From: Bugulina stolonifera
Lineage: Eukaryota > Bryozoa > Gymnolaemata > Cheilostomatida > Bugulidae
Reading direction: 5' to 3'
DNA length: 64,000 nucleotides
Assembly (NCBI GenBank): GCA_935421135.1
Contig: OW285187.1
Coordinates: 29,823,818 to 29,887,817 of the forward strand
The translations under genes and the position numbers were made by a program. The notes below the pieces were generated by a model. It was not told the origin of the DNA. It made no database searches and worked only from the letters and a program-made list of their open reading frames with translations. Positions 37,201 through 52,200 of this stretch are shown here, piece after piece (the first letter of the stretch is position 1; each line of letters starts with the position of its first letter).

Positions 37201-40200
37201 CAATAGATATGGCTCAAAAGGTTTCCCACCAACTGATGGTGAATCAACCACGTCTAGGCAATAGTAGTCATATGAGCAAACCTCTGCATATCGACATTTG
37301 TCTTGCAGCTCTTCAAATGTCAGGAGCAGACTTTCATTCTCCTGGCATTTGGCTGTTAGTTCAGTGTCTTTAGCTCGGAGCTCTGCCCGTACAGACAATA
37401 GTGTGTCCTCAAGTGTTTTAACTTGAGTGTGTAGAGTATTATACTCCTGGTGGGCGTTGTTCAACTGGTTCTGTGAGACAGCAGCCCGGTCTTTATAACA
37501 CTGAATAATACGCCAATATTATTATTACTTATTGATTGTATAATATCATTCTAGGCCTCATATTCTATTACATACGTATTATATACGTTATGTAATATAA
37601 TGGTATTACCCCTTATATTACATGCATGTTCTCCAAATGCAAACACATGACGACATAACATCCTCAGACAAATATTACACATAATGAGCTGCTACCATCT
37701 CAAATATATACAATATATAATTTAGGTTGTTGGGTCAAAAAATTGCTGGACAGTGTTCATACAGTTACTCACAATGAATTATAGAAGCTATGGTGAAGGA
37801 AAAATAACTCTAGAATCAAACGTGAACCTAATGTTTTATGATGCAAATGGTTTGCAAGAAGACAATATTCAGACATATTCAGTTATCTGGGTAATTATTG
37901 TACAATGTACTACATAACAAACAACAGCACGGTTATACATGTAGAATATGAAGAACCTGTAATCCATAAACATACCTGTAATCTATAGACATCCATGTAT
38001 AATCTATAGACATACCTCTAATCTACAGACATACCTCTAATCTATAGACATACCTGTAATCTATAGACATGAATAATCTATAGACATACCTGCAACTCCT
38101 CAACCTGCTGACGTGAGAGCGTATTCTCTTCAGTGAGCTGATCAATCTTTCCTTTCTGCTCCTTCACCAGCTGCTCCAGTCTCTGTACAGACTGTGTCTT
38201 CTCCTTAATTAGTTCTCCACTCAGTTCTGCATTCACCGTGTTGTTGGAGTCTGTTATTAGCTTGCTTAGTTTATCTTCCATCTATATAACAGCATTACAT
38301 GCCATTGCTGAGTACATAATAAAAGCCAAATCATACTCAAACATGCCAACTCATAAACTATTGGCCATAATGTGAAGTTGCCCTTTCTTGATTTGGAAGA
38401 GGACAACTTCAAATTATAAGCAATAACACATGAGTGCCCAAGTAGGCGAATATGTCATGTCCTTGGATGGAGTTGTCTCCACAGTTGTATTCAAGCACTC
38501 ACCTGGTGTAGCTTCTCCTGTAGCTCCGCCCTCTCATCCTCAAACTCCTGCTCCAACTCCTCCATCTTGGTATGACACTGCAGCTCCGTCTCTTGTGCAT
38601 TCTCCACGGCATCTTGCAGGTGCCGCCTCGTGTTACCCAATAGTTTCTCTATGGTTGCCAGTTTGGAAGTTCGAATCTGCAGCTGTTCTTCTAGACTGTT
38701 CACCATTCCCATCTAAACAATACATGATGCGGTGGTGACAAGCATCTAATATGACATCCAAATCAAACATGGAGTTGTACCCTCATGAATTAAATATTAT
38801 CACACACCAGTCGGATATCGAACAGTTCAACCATTACTTCTACTAGAATAAAGAATAGGAAGAAAGTGAGCTGATACCACAAATACGACACATAATTAAG
38901 ACATGCAGTCATAGAGCATGACAGGAGATGAGTAGTAGAGTAGTCCACGTACTTTCTCCTCGTGAGAGGACAGTTTGTGGGTGGCTTCCTGGAGCTGCCT
39001 CTCCAATAGTGCACATTTCTCTTGGTACTCCTCAGACTGAGTCTGTCCTCTCTTTAGACCCTCCAGAGCTTCATTCAGTCTACCAACGTTCTTCCGTTCC
39101 TATAGCAATGAGAAGTCAACCAATATGCTTAGAGCAAGCAACACAATCTTTACCAGCAACAGCAAGCCAAGCAAATAGTAAATATACGCCAATCAGTTTG
39201 GTGATGGAACCAAAAGAAGGGAATAAAATAGAGAGCAACCAGTAGCAACACTCTGAAAAATTAAGACCACATTCTAGCAGGATAAACATAATGTACAATA
39301 ATCTAGCATAGCCCTAGTGCACTGTAGCCAGTCATCCAGAGAGATTGAGTGATCGACTGGGGGGAAGATCTGATTAACCATCATGAGATAGCCATAAACC
39401 TATACCTTGTTGAGATTTTGTGCGGAATGAGTGAGGGCAGTTTCCATGTCGTGTAGTTGAGAGGTGGTGAGATCTAGCTTAGTCTGAAGACTTTCTATTT
39501 CTACACGCTGTTTCCGTACCATGCTATTGACATCTTGTACCTGCTGCTGTAGGTGCTGTACCTAACATACATGTATGTAGACGCATATACTAGTACACCT
39601 AGCACATACACATGATAATACACACCTGGCATAAACACACATACACAATACGACAACTAGCACCACATACAAATAATACTACAGATGCATTGGGAGTTGT
39701 CTTGACAATGTCTAAAAGAGGGGATAACTCTCAAATATCACTAGCAATATATGCATGAGAAGGCAAATTCAAATAATGTAACTAGTCCAACAAACGCACA
39801 GAGGGAGTAATGACAGCAATAATTATACAATTAAATACTACAGTATAGTAAGAATAAATTTACTTATTGTAGAATGCAGTCTAAAAATAGTATTGGATTA
39901 CAATTTAGAAACGGGTTCTGTGTCTCTCACCCATCAAGCCTGCTAAACTTAACACCAGAGCACCATTCCAACCAACCTGTTTTTGCGACTCCAAAAGTTT
40001 AGCATTTAGACTTTCATCATTTTCATCACTACTGTTTCCTGTTGGTAGTAACAAGCTCCTTTCACTGTGAAGAGGAGTTTTATTCGGCATAAGAGGGCTG
40101 TAAATATAGATACAGAATGTCAATGTATGAAGTACTGGTCAAACAACCACCTATTGACAAGCAGCTGTGCATATATACATGTATATGTATGTATCATATA

Positions 40201-43200
40201 TACACAATTTACCAGCACTGATAGGCTTGCTATTAGCATAGCACAGTATCAAGGGTATTAGCATCTGTTTTAACTACTATCCCATCTAGTTACATTTAAA
40301 TGATAGTAATTAATTATTTATTCAATTATAATTTTATACATAACCACAGAAAATATTTGTAAATACTGACAGAATTGCATATAGATAGCTAGAAACTTAA
40401 TTTCTACATTTTGTGACAGTTTGGCGAATTTGACATTTTTTCAATTAACACTTGAATCAAATGGCTGGAATCCATCGCAGAACCATTGGTTAGCTCTAAT
40501 TCAACTAAAATAACTGAGGCTATCATTGCGTAATTTGTAGAGGAGGTTGCGCTAATAAGAGTAACAACTGCCATGACTGTGTACTTACGTAGCTGAGGTG
40601 GCTAGAGGGCTGGGCGGTGGAGGAGATCGAGCTCGAGGTGGAGTCTTCGCCCTGGTTTTCTCCTTAATTCTTTGACTTGGGGCTACAAACGCTGTGGGAG
40701 ACTTTGACTGTTGGCCTGAGTCAGAAGTGACTTTGTGATGAGTCAGAGCTGCTGCTGCCGCTGCTGCTGGACTAGCGTCACGACTGGACGTCAACACTGA
40801 AACCTGTGATAAGGCAGCCAAATATTTAGGCTACACCATAAACATGACACACATGACCTGATATAATCATAACTGTACCCTACTGCTACTGCTTATACAA
40901 TGCATATATAAATGATATACAAACTAACAATAAATCATCAAAAAACCATGTAGTAGAATGATGTAATTGTAATTAGATGTGATTTTCTCAAGTTAGTGTA
41001 GTTTGGCAAAGAAGTTAGTAGTGAACTTTGAGAGTCCCAAGTGCCTGGAAACCACAAGATTGTAGGCTACCACAATACCCACCCCACCCTGACTGCACCC
41101 TCCTTATGATAAAAGTAAGCACTCTACTACAAGTACTAGTAGCCTACTATTAGCCCGACTGTCAATTGCTTTCTCAACAGTGTGTTGACCCACCTCACGT
41201 TCTGTATCGCTGCAAGTCGAGTCTGTTCTACTGTGAGGTGTCACCACGTCATACAACTCCTCCAATGGCCTGTCATCCCCTGTCTCTTTCCTCTTCTCCG
41301 CTATTTCTCTACAACAACAGGCACATACAGTTTGCTAACATACATGTAGACACAGAGATTGTTATACCATAACACCAAATAGCAGAGACTTAGTATAGGC
41401 AGCGTAGCTGAGCGTCATTGCAGATAGAAATATGAATGCTAGAAATATGCTGGCACAGGTATGTGAACTGATAAAAGTGAACAGCTGTAATTTCAGAGTT
41501 AGTAAAGCATATATTATATACAGTAATACTACAGCATATTTTATTTTACAATAAAAGTGGGGTAGATGAAATATTACATACTATATGTGTGGATGTATTT
41601 TACTATAAACAGTTTAGTCTACTAGCCACTAGCAGTCTAGTGCATGTAAGTACAACGTTATACAAAAACATCTATATGTTATCATAACAATGTTGGGAGT
41701 ACTATAACCTAGACCTACAGTAAGTTACCAACACTATCATAACGCAGGGTGGGTTCATGTTAAAAGACAGCCTTAGAAACCTAAGACCAGAATCAAAATG
41801 TAGAAAGATAAGCTTGAAAAGAACTCAGGAAAATTATGCAGTAAACAAAACTTTAGCATAATTATAAATAAATACGGCTAGAACCAAAAATAATTGCATA
41901 ATACCTCTTTTTATTGTGCTTGGTGGCAGCATGCTTAGATCTAAACACATAATTACGACATAAATGAGATTATTAAAATTGCTGTGCTGACATGAGTAAA
42001 TGTCTGAATGCATTGTGCAGCTTAGGTACACAACATGGTAATGTAGCCTATGTCTACAGGGGATACAGGGGATACACTGCTCACTAGCATTGACTAGTGT
42101 CACTACTGCTGTTTACAAGTTAAGATTAAATTATGCCAGTATGAATATATTCAGTAGCTGCTAGAATTTCATACAATAGGTGGGCTCTATTATATTCTAT
42201 CAGAATAATCCTTTATTCAAACTCACACACAGCTTTCATTGAGAAAAATAGTGAGGTATAGATTATCAACATTTGATTTGTAAGCAATCACAGATGGGGA
42301 GGTGGGGAGTGGGCCAATGGCATGAATTTCAAAGTTAAAACTGAGTAGTAATTAAAATGAAAGTTGAGATTAACCAACAACTTTGAGATTAAAACACAAT
42401 TAGGGCTACTAAGATTTCTACCTCAAACAAACAATACTAACACTGTGCTGACACTAACCTGGTCACATTACAGAGATCAGTGCCATTTCTCAGAAACCAT
42501 GCCAGTCCAACTTATACCACAAAATAATTACTAAGAATTGTGGAGAACTGAAGGTTGAATGGGGGAGCTACCCAAGAGAAGGGGACACACATACAGTCAA
42601 AGGAAGAGTAGAGAGGGAATGGATTGTCACATACCATGGGCGGCCACATGACATAGACACATACCATGAGCGGTCACAGGACATAGACACATACCTGAGT
42701 GTACTGTTCACACGAGACGAAGAGTCGGGTACTACTGGGGCCAGAGTAGCCAATGGGGTAGCAACAGCAGCGGCAGCAGCATTAGGGGTGCGAGGACTCC
42801 TGATGGGTGATTCATATACGAAACCCATATCCTGTCTAGCCGACTTTTCTCTAGCTCGCCTGATGTCACCAACTATGCTCTCCACGGCCTCAATCCAGTT
42901 CCTCCGAATACCAGATGTCATGGCAGATAAAGTGTACTCCCCTTCCTTAGTCTAAAGGTACACAATCCAGTAGGGAGTTACATGGTATGCCCACCTTTTA
43001 TAAGCTGATGTACATTGATTAAGTATGAAGTTGTCTTCTCATGTCATTGTTAGACGTGTGATACACATGGTATTATTATGGTACAAGTGGATATGATTAC
43101 AACAAATTAGGAGGCAGATAACACTACTGGGCCTATCATAGTCTCTTGCAAATTGGTTCTCGTTTGATACCTTCAGTGAGAAGTAATAACTATCACAAGC

Positions 43201-46200
43201 AACATTGAGAAGACAACACTAAACAGGAATTGTGTACATGTCTAGAGCAATTATAGATCCGACTGAAGATTTTATCAAGAGTAAAGACATAACAAAGAGT
43301 GGCCTGGGTTTTAACCCTGTAGGAGAATTGGTGTGTATGCTGGTCATCCACACCTAACGTATGAGTCGGTTAGAGGGCCTGGAACTCGGGCTAACAAGAT
43401 CCACTACATTGCCTACCTTGATTCGAAAACCATGATTCCGTTCTGCTTTGATTGTAGTAACTTCATACGCACTGCGTACGTCTATGACCCCATCTATCTG
43501 GTTGGTATCTTCTGCCTTAGCGTCCTTATAGTAGGATAAAGACGTACCAGACAGCACGAACCAGTGTTTACTCCAGACGTGAGGCGGAGCATCCTGTCTC
43601 ACCAGGAGCCAGCCCTTGCGTACAATAGGAGACTTCTCTAACGTCTTCCTGGCGTGCTCATTCTTTGCAATCTACAACACAACGTCAATAACGTAACAAC
43701 AGGTCAGTCCAAAGTTGGACAGTTAAACAATGAGCTACGCAGTATAATACTGGCATGTTATCAATTACGATATATCTACAGGAGAGATGCATAGATAAAG
43801 GTAAGTAGTAGTAAGTAGTCATAATATCTGATAAGTGGAGCTATGTCCATTTATCAGCGTACATGTAGGTGCCAGGAGAGGCCCTATTTCTACCATTCTA
43901 TCATAAAGTGGTGACTAAACCATTTAGCCTTAGCCTGTGATCATTCTATACAGCAGGTACACTATTATAGGCATATATATGTGTAAGATGCGGAGTTTGA
44001 GTCTTACAATCAACTCAAGCCTGTACCTTCCCACTAGACCCTGCTCTCATTTTACAGGGCAGGTCTATTTTACTCTACTGTTAAATTGGATGTGAATGCT
44101 GACACTATAATAGGCCCAGTATATGTACATGTACATGTATATCATAGTCCATATTCTGCTCGAATCCTACGTACCTCTCTTCACTGCTCACTAATCTACT
44201 CTATGACTACATGTAACTTACTTTATATACTTGTATTAATAATAGTATCTACATGACATAGTTTGATAGCAGCTTAGGAAGTGTCAAAAGTTATTAATAT
44301 AATACGAACAAGTAACAACGTACATGGAGTAATATAAGTGTATCATTGTTGATTTATGCATAGAATTATGCAATATCTCATAGGATACAACTAACTGACA
44401 TATACTACAGGTACAACTAATGTAGAACAAGAATTAACTGACAGAATATTAATTATTCCTATTAACAGGTGTGAATATTCATATTATAATTATGTATTAT
44501 ACACCATAATTATACAGATTAAAATAAATATACACAGATATACAAAGGTCAAATGGGTTGGTACTTGGTTGGCTTATCATGGAAATTAGTTAATAATAAA
44601 TATCTCATAGTAATTCAGCCTGCATGTATAACAAATGATATGGAGTAACTCCCTGATGATGCTGTCTACTGGTTGGTAGGGTGTAGCAGTTTAATTTCCA
44701 ATCAACGATTTCAAGGTAAACAGAAAGTAATCAACTCCTTGGATCAAACAATACAACATTGTTGGAAATAGAGTATATCAGACTCTGGCATCAGAAAGTT
44801 GCCAGCAATATAGCGATTGAAAGTGATAGTAATAATGGAATCAGGCTGTGATCAGACACATTGCTGAGGAATAGATTGCGTGGTGTAGTTGCTATGAATA
44901 CATTAATATGTCCCTGACACCAATGAGATGGAAACTAGTGGCAGCAGAGTGTTGGGTAACAGCTGTACTTCAGTACACTAGTCCTATGTGCAGCCCATGG
45001 AGAAGATTGAATGTATATTATTATTACTTGAGGAATGTTTGTAGATATTTTATGGAAATGGAGTAACCTGTCACAGTAACTCACTGCCCATACCCTAGAT
45101 TGGCACTAGATTAGTTCTAGATTGGAGCTAGGTATACATTGTAACCACTGATTGAAGCAGTACATTACCTTGTGCTCATCTGTTTCATTAGCGTCTAGCA
45201 AGGTAGCGGCAGCAGTGGGAGTAGCTGGTGGGTAAACAAACCCAGAAAATGTAGCCCCAGCATTACCACTAGCAGTAAGAGCAGCGGTACCCACGGCAGT
45301 GCCTGACGACGTTCTGCTGAGAGCTGCATGTTCTGCAGACTTTGAACTGGAGGTTAGTACAGGTATGGAGAGTCTCCTATTCACTGGAGTTACTGTAGAT
45401 TCAACTCCTATAAGATGAGAGGTAAGCGTAAATCTTATGCTGGCAGCTATGGATCAGAATATATGATATATTAAGGAGATGGTCATTGATCTACAATCAA
45501 TATTCATGATTTATGTTTTTAATTTAAGAGCTCAAAGGCAGGTCTAGATTGATGGCTAAGTTGAAGTATGGAGTGGTGTAATACATATATAAACCATTTG
45601 TGTAGAGAGAGACAATATTGTTTGATCGTAAACATATAATAATATGATGCAACAGACTAACAGTACTGGATATAGCCACATCCCTTCTTCACTGGAAGTG
45701 AAATGCTAAGATATCCTTTGAAATACAGGATATATTATTATATAAATAAATGAAGAATTTTGCCAATAAACCCATATTTATGAGTATATCATGTATGTGT
45801 AGGCTTATGTATTAATTAGGTCAGAGTAGACCTACATGCATGCTATTCTCCAGCTGATGTAATAATCATAACAATACAATAGTAATAAAATATGAAATTT
45901 AATAAAAATAGCATTACAAATGGCTAAATCAGCTGTTGCATCATGCTATAAATCGGTCACGGCATGGGATTAAGATAGGTTAATGTTTGTAGTTCATACA
46001 ACTTGTGTATTCCTAGCTTACAGTAACTTATGTGGATAATAACCTAAGGAACAAAGACTATGCAAGGTAAAGAGCAAATACAGTTGGCCAGTTCACAATC
46101 AGTTTTACCACCTACTGGTTTATGGTAGGGCAAGAAGCTCCATGAACCAGATCCTTTAGTCCTATTAGTATAATATGCTAGGTAGGACCTACTATATTGT

Positions 46201-49200
46201 AACTAGCAGGTATATCACCTACTCAGTGGAAATTATTTTAAAATCAAGGCAATGCCAAAAATTTTAATTCTATATCAAGCATCTGGAATTTCAATGATAG
46301 GTTATAAATATTCCCATGTAAGCTGAGTTAATAATAATATGTTATACAGTCAGCCAATAAGTCAGCCACTGTATGTAGGTTATATGGGTGCATTGCTAGT
46401 AGTTGTAGTGATGTGATAAAATCTAGATGACATAATAGAGTTGTAGGTTATCTGATTTTACTAAGCACTATTTTAGTGTAACCAATATTCAGGTAGATTG
46501 TGGAGGGTATAGCTACTAAGTCATGTGTTATATACTACTTACCAGGTACAAGCCACTGTTTACAAGTCTACTATTACCTGTTGGTGTGGATGATTGTATC
46601 TGAGATTTGTGGGTAGAGGTATTTGTTGGTGTAGAGGCTAAACTAGCCTGTGGTTTATTACTTTCTGCAGCCTGGTGATGTTTTGCAGCTTTCCGATGTT
46701 TCATGGACCGTACGCTAGAGAAGGTCTCTGGTTCACCAGCTCTTCTTGCAGGAGCACCATCTAAATTTCGTTCCTTGGAGAACTTAGTCTATAACAAATA
46801 GAGAAAGGTAAATTATGTTATATTAATAGTTTAGCAAAAGTATAGAGTAAAGTATAGCAATCAGGTGACTGTATTCTGAATACAGTAAAACAATTAGGGA
46901 GACCAACAATAGAGGCTTTTGTCTTCACTATTATTATATGCAGGTAGAACAGTCTGCATAAGTTCTAATAAAAGCTACCCAGTTTTCTGCATCAATAACC
47001 CTGAATAAAAGAAATTAGGAAATATATAATACTTGGGCAGCTGCAAACCACTTACATGAACAAAATAGAATTGCAGAAAATAGGATAAAATCAATGAATG
47101 AGTGTAGTCAGTCACAGCCTATATACTCACACTAGCCCAATGTTTATAGTAAACAAGCATTGATTGCTTTCAAAATGGAAAGATATAATTTACTGCAGAT
47201 GACAGGCAGCTAAGGTGCTCTGGATGGCTCATGAGGTAGACCCTTGCAATCCAGTTTATTTGGAGTATAACATGAGCAAACACTAGCCTAAGGGTCACAG
47301 CTGGTCAGCATAGTATACTATGTAGCCTACTCAGTGGTCCGTTGACCAGCTCACTGATTGGTCACTCTCCCTGCCTACTCACTGCCCGTTTGCCACCAAC
47401 TTGGTGATTTTTTAAAAGTTTTCACATATCAAACAACTCTCTAAAACTAAATCCATTGTAAAACACCCATTTAAGCACTACTCTGTATTAAACATCATTC
47501 ATCCACCTTTAGTATCAACCAAACGGCAGCACACAGGGTAGCAGATAGGCTTTAATAATGTAAGAATTTAGCAGAGATAAGATATGGTTGATCAAGTCCA
47601 CTTATGCCAGAGAGCAGCACCAGCTATGTCTACTAACAGAGGGAAGATTTTGGTGCAAACTGCTTCAATTCATGTTTACTTGAGATTATGTAACATATCC
47701 ATATATTCAGCTTTGACTGCATAGTATTAGATTACATTTACTCAAACTAAAGGAATAAACTGACTGTGTGTAGTATGATATTCCTGCTGAGAACCTTTCT
47801 CCATGATTCAACATGTGTAGCTTAGAGATTCATCTGTGTGTAAGTTAATTGAATAATATCAAAATACAATCAGCATGTCCAAATTAATGCCTTATGGGAA
47901 GTAGTGGGCTAAGTAGTGCAGTCAGTAGATAGAGATATGTAATTGTTAATATTACATGTGAGATACCTCAGTGCAGTATTCAAACACAAACCAGACTATC
48001 AGAGTATTAGACAAGTATAGAGTAAGATGAGCGTGTGTATTAGAGTTGAGTAGGGCCTCTAGAGGTAGACAGTACTCAAGGAGGGATGGCACTCTACACT
48101 CTAATGCTTACAAATATACACACACAAAGCTAACAACTATCTACAAACTTATTATAACATCTATCAGGGGGTCAACTTGCCAGGTTGATTATTACGTTCT
48201 ATAGGTATGTATAGGCCTATATATGACCTATTGGATCAACGGCCAAATCCTACCTTAGCCTACTGAGACCATAGACATACTGCGACCATAGATATACTGT
48301 GACCATAGACATACTGCTACCATAGACATACTATATACTCTATAATACCTGATTGTCAGTAGGTGGTGCAAGAGAGAGCTGGCCAGGCTTAGATCCAGGC
48401 ACCTTCTTATTATATTCGTCCTCAGCTAGTTTGAGATCGCTGGGTCTCACCTCACTCTTACTTCTCCGAAGGTCTCTCTGTTTGTAGCGTCCTCTAGTCC
48501 TAGAGGATCTCTCGTAGGTATCTGTACTGTCCTTACTGTGTACACTGTCTGCATCCTCATCATCTGACACAGACTTGTCAGTGGTTGTCGGGTAGTAGGA
48601 CATGTGCCTGGCTACACCGATGCCGCCCTGCATAATGAATACAGATCACAGTAACATGTGGAGTGAAGTAGTTGCTACGTGGTAAGCTACATGTAGTAGT
48701 TAGATAGTTAGTGACAGTATAGAGCCAACACCGAGGATTGTATCCATCTGACTCCATTCTGCTCACTCTCTCGGTCTGGAAGGTGAACAGGTCTGTGTGA
48801 GTCAGGGGTATGGAATTTGACAGGTACAATCATATCCACATAACCGATATTCTAATGTCAGAATTACAATAAATTACACCATAAATAATCACAATAATCC
48901 AAAGATTACCACACAACTAAACACTGTATGCACAGCTTTTCCAATAAGGTACATGTAAGAGGTACATGTTGTATACACTTTGTGTATTAATATGAGTAAC
49001 ATTTGGTTTAGTCACAAGTCAGCTACATGTAACAATTCTACTAGAGTATTAGGTTTATATGAATACAATAATTATGTATTTTACATAGACTATCTACAAC
49101 AGAGATAGACAAATTGGAGCCATGATTATACATCCACACATAATATATATTTCTAGAATTATCATCATGCAAATATCCATGCTGCATATCCAGCTAATTG

Positions 49201-52200
49201 CTATGGTAATACACAGATACCCTCACCCTAGATATAGGACACTAATGACATAACTCAACTACACAGCAATCCACTAGACAGCTGGTAGTACTAACTATTT
49301 ACTAGATTGAGCCATGCAATGGGAATCACTATAGAATAAATCAACATCTACACAGCAAGTAACACACAACTCCCTCAATCACTGGGTAGTTTAATGCTAA
49401 AATCAGCTGTTGGTCAAGATGGGGTTCTCTCTGATATTGTCTAACAAACAATCTGGATAAGGAATGACAAGAGAAGGACATCTAAGCAGCTGACAGCTGG
49501 ACAGTAGTGGACAGCAGCTTGTATCTACCGGCAATATAATACTCAAGTGGTGTATTTAGTGAGTGGATGGTGAGAAGCCTGTAGGTGGTATAGCAATATC
49601 TGGAAGACTGTCTGACTGTATAGTATGTACTATACACAGTACAGCACCAGCCTGGCATGCATGCATCAGTATGTAATATACTCTTTTACCGTATAGTCCA
49701 CCTCATCAGGCAGTTCCTCAGGACTTATAGGTGGTGCCTATGTAGAATTAGATGCAGTGGTAGAAGGTGTATATTACAGTTAGTTATGGTGATGAGGGTA
49801 CATGTGGATCATTAAATATATAGACAATTAGTTGGTATTATGTAATATCTATCAACATTGAGTAGGGAAATAAACTATTAATGACCTGGAACTAAATACC
49901 AAAAAGAGGAAATGGTAGTGCTGTGAGAAGGGGCTCTACTTGACTAGTGCCACTGCAAGTCAAGAGTAGGATATGTATGTACATGTAAATACAACTGTAG
50001 GTACAACTGTATGTTAATTAGATATTTGTATACAGGATATGACAATACATATTATAGGCCTAACTAGGAGGTACTCAATACGATACTCACACAACAAAAG
50101 ATAATTTATTAATCAATCTTAACATCATAATATATTAATATATTAGTATTCCTATGCAAAAGGGCCAGTATATTAGATTATAATTATCAGACGTGTACCT
50201 CATCTCCCACCCTACACTTCACCTGGCTATGTATTTGCATAACGTTTATCCAATCCTAACTTTCACATAGTATAACATTATTCAGTACAGTTCCTCTACT
50301 TCCACTATACCAGTTTCATGTCAAAACAATATTTTTAAATTTGCATAATTTAACGCCGAGAGCCAAATAGCAGTGACTCTGTGTTTCATGAGGAATAACA
50401 CTTACTGGTTTACTACCTGGACTCCTCTTAGTTTTAATGGTAAGGCTTCTAGGGTACATTACCAGCACATCAAACCACCTGCAAACATGGATAACATGTA
50501 ATTATAGGAAATGTTGACCATTGCCCAGTACCGCAAGAGTATAGCATGTATGTAATAGCAGTATAACATACTGGTTTACCCAGCTGGCAGATGGTGGGGA
50601 TACAGAGGACAGGGCTCTACTCACTACTTCCACACACCATAATATAAACATGTGTATTACATAATAGCCTACAGTACTTGCAGTCAGCTGTTGGTAGTCC
50701 AGGAAGGTCAATTGAGTGGCATCCTACATACCACTGTAAAGGTAAGTCAAGGGTCGTGCTATTACAGTAATAACACGACCTTTGACTTACCTTAAACAGC
50801 CACTAGTTGTATAGACCAAGAAGTTCAGCATACTACATAATATAGGTGTGAGAGACTAGTTGTATGTAGTCGGTGTGCAGTGATACTTCACACTGTTAGG
50901 TATACTACACTTAGATAAGTCGACAGACTTGAATCAAACTTTTTAACCTGCGGCAGGTAGAACACTAACCTGCGTATTTCATCTTTACTCGTTCCCTTGA
51001 CATATAGGGATGGCTGGGCAGGTACTGCTACCCCAATAGAGTATTCATGGCCCGTCTTCTCTTCAGCATCAAACACATCATTGCATTTGTTCATATCCAC
51101 AGAGCCCTGGGGTATGGTGCTGGGCTACAATATGCATATATTAATTATACAGAGTAAAACAATAGCTGATTATTTTGAGGTACCCAACCCTTCTACTTGA
51201 CTCTACACTGACAGCCAGCTAGTACTACTTGCTAACCTACTGAAGTTAATCTATCACAATATACACACTGCAGTGGCCATACCCAAGGTCTCAACTGTAT
51301 ATAATTACTCCATCACTGTTTGGTTGTCAATAAAACGTTGGCATGCAGACTGGATGTAATCATAATATGCATTGTTCTAACAGCAGCTGACACTCTGATA
51401 TAACGAGGCATTTCCAGGTATCTCCCATTGTTCAACAGGTAGCTTTTTATCCTTCATAATGCATTAGGCATAATATAGAAGGGCATTACATGTAGGTCTA
51501 TTATATAGATCATACAAGACCATAGTGCTATGTGTTTTTCAAATTTAGTATATTAATAGGGCACATAAACTTTGTACATGTAATTTGTACAACAGTCCTT
51601 ATTTCCCAGTTTTATGGCCCTGTCTCTTACAATATACTGACAAGCAAGCATATACACATAATGACTGCAGCAAGGCTACGAATTTCTAACTCACAGGCTG
51701 CCAGACTAGGCCTAAGTAATTCAATCTTAGCTCTGTTATCACAGCTTAGAGATTTCAGTGGCATTAGTCTTATCAAATCCAAACAATATTTTATACTTCA
51801 TTTAATTTATTGTTATCAACTAGGTATTAAGTACAATGAGTATATATAATTCAAAGTCTTGCAATCAAATTCCACAATAATAAACCCTACATGTACATTC
51901 ATTCTAAAAGTGAAAACTATTTAACTTGCAAATGATCTAGCAAATAACAATGATTCACCTAGACTGAGGTAAGCCATGTTCCAGGTGAATTAACTACTGG
52001 TATGTACACACACTACATAGATTAATTTTTCCCTTCCGTTTACATAACATAAACAAATCATGTCGAAAATATTTACACAGTCAAAGCGTTGACCAAGACT
52101 AGTTTGTTTTGTATTTTTATTGAAATTTAAGACATTTACTGCACACTTAAGGGCGAAAAACAGGCTGATAAAAGTCGTCACAGGTATGACTAGAGTTCAA

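Noticed and set aside
41905..41933. 29-nt candidate micro-exon (HAATKHNKK) with acceptor- and donor-like ends in MPRIP
   Set aside because: Its length is not a multiple of three. Exon 11 (phase 2) joins exon 12 directly in frame, and including this piece breaks the frame.
48733..48776. Candidate MPRIP exon reading [15 protein letters not shown]
   Set aside because: It would end in phase 2, whereas the following exon needs phase 0. The direct join 49690 to 48627 keeps the frame, so it was left out; it could be an alternative exon.
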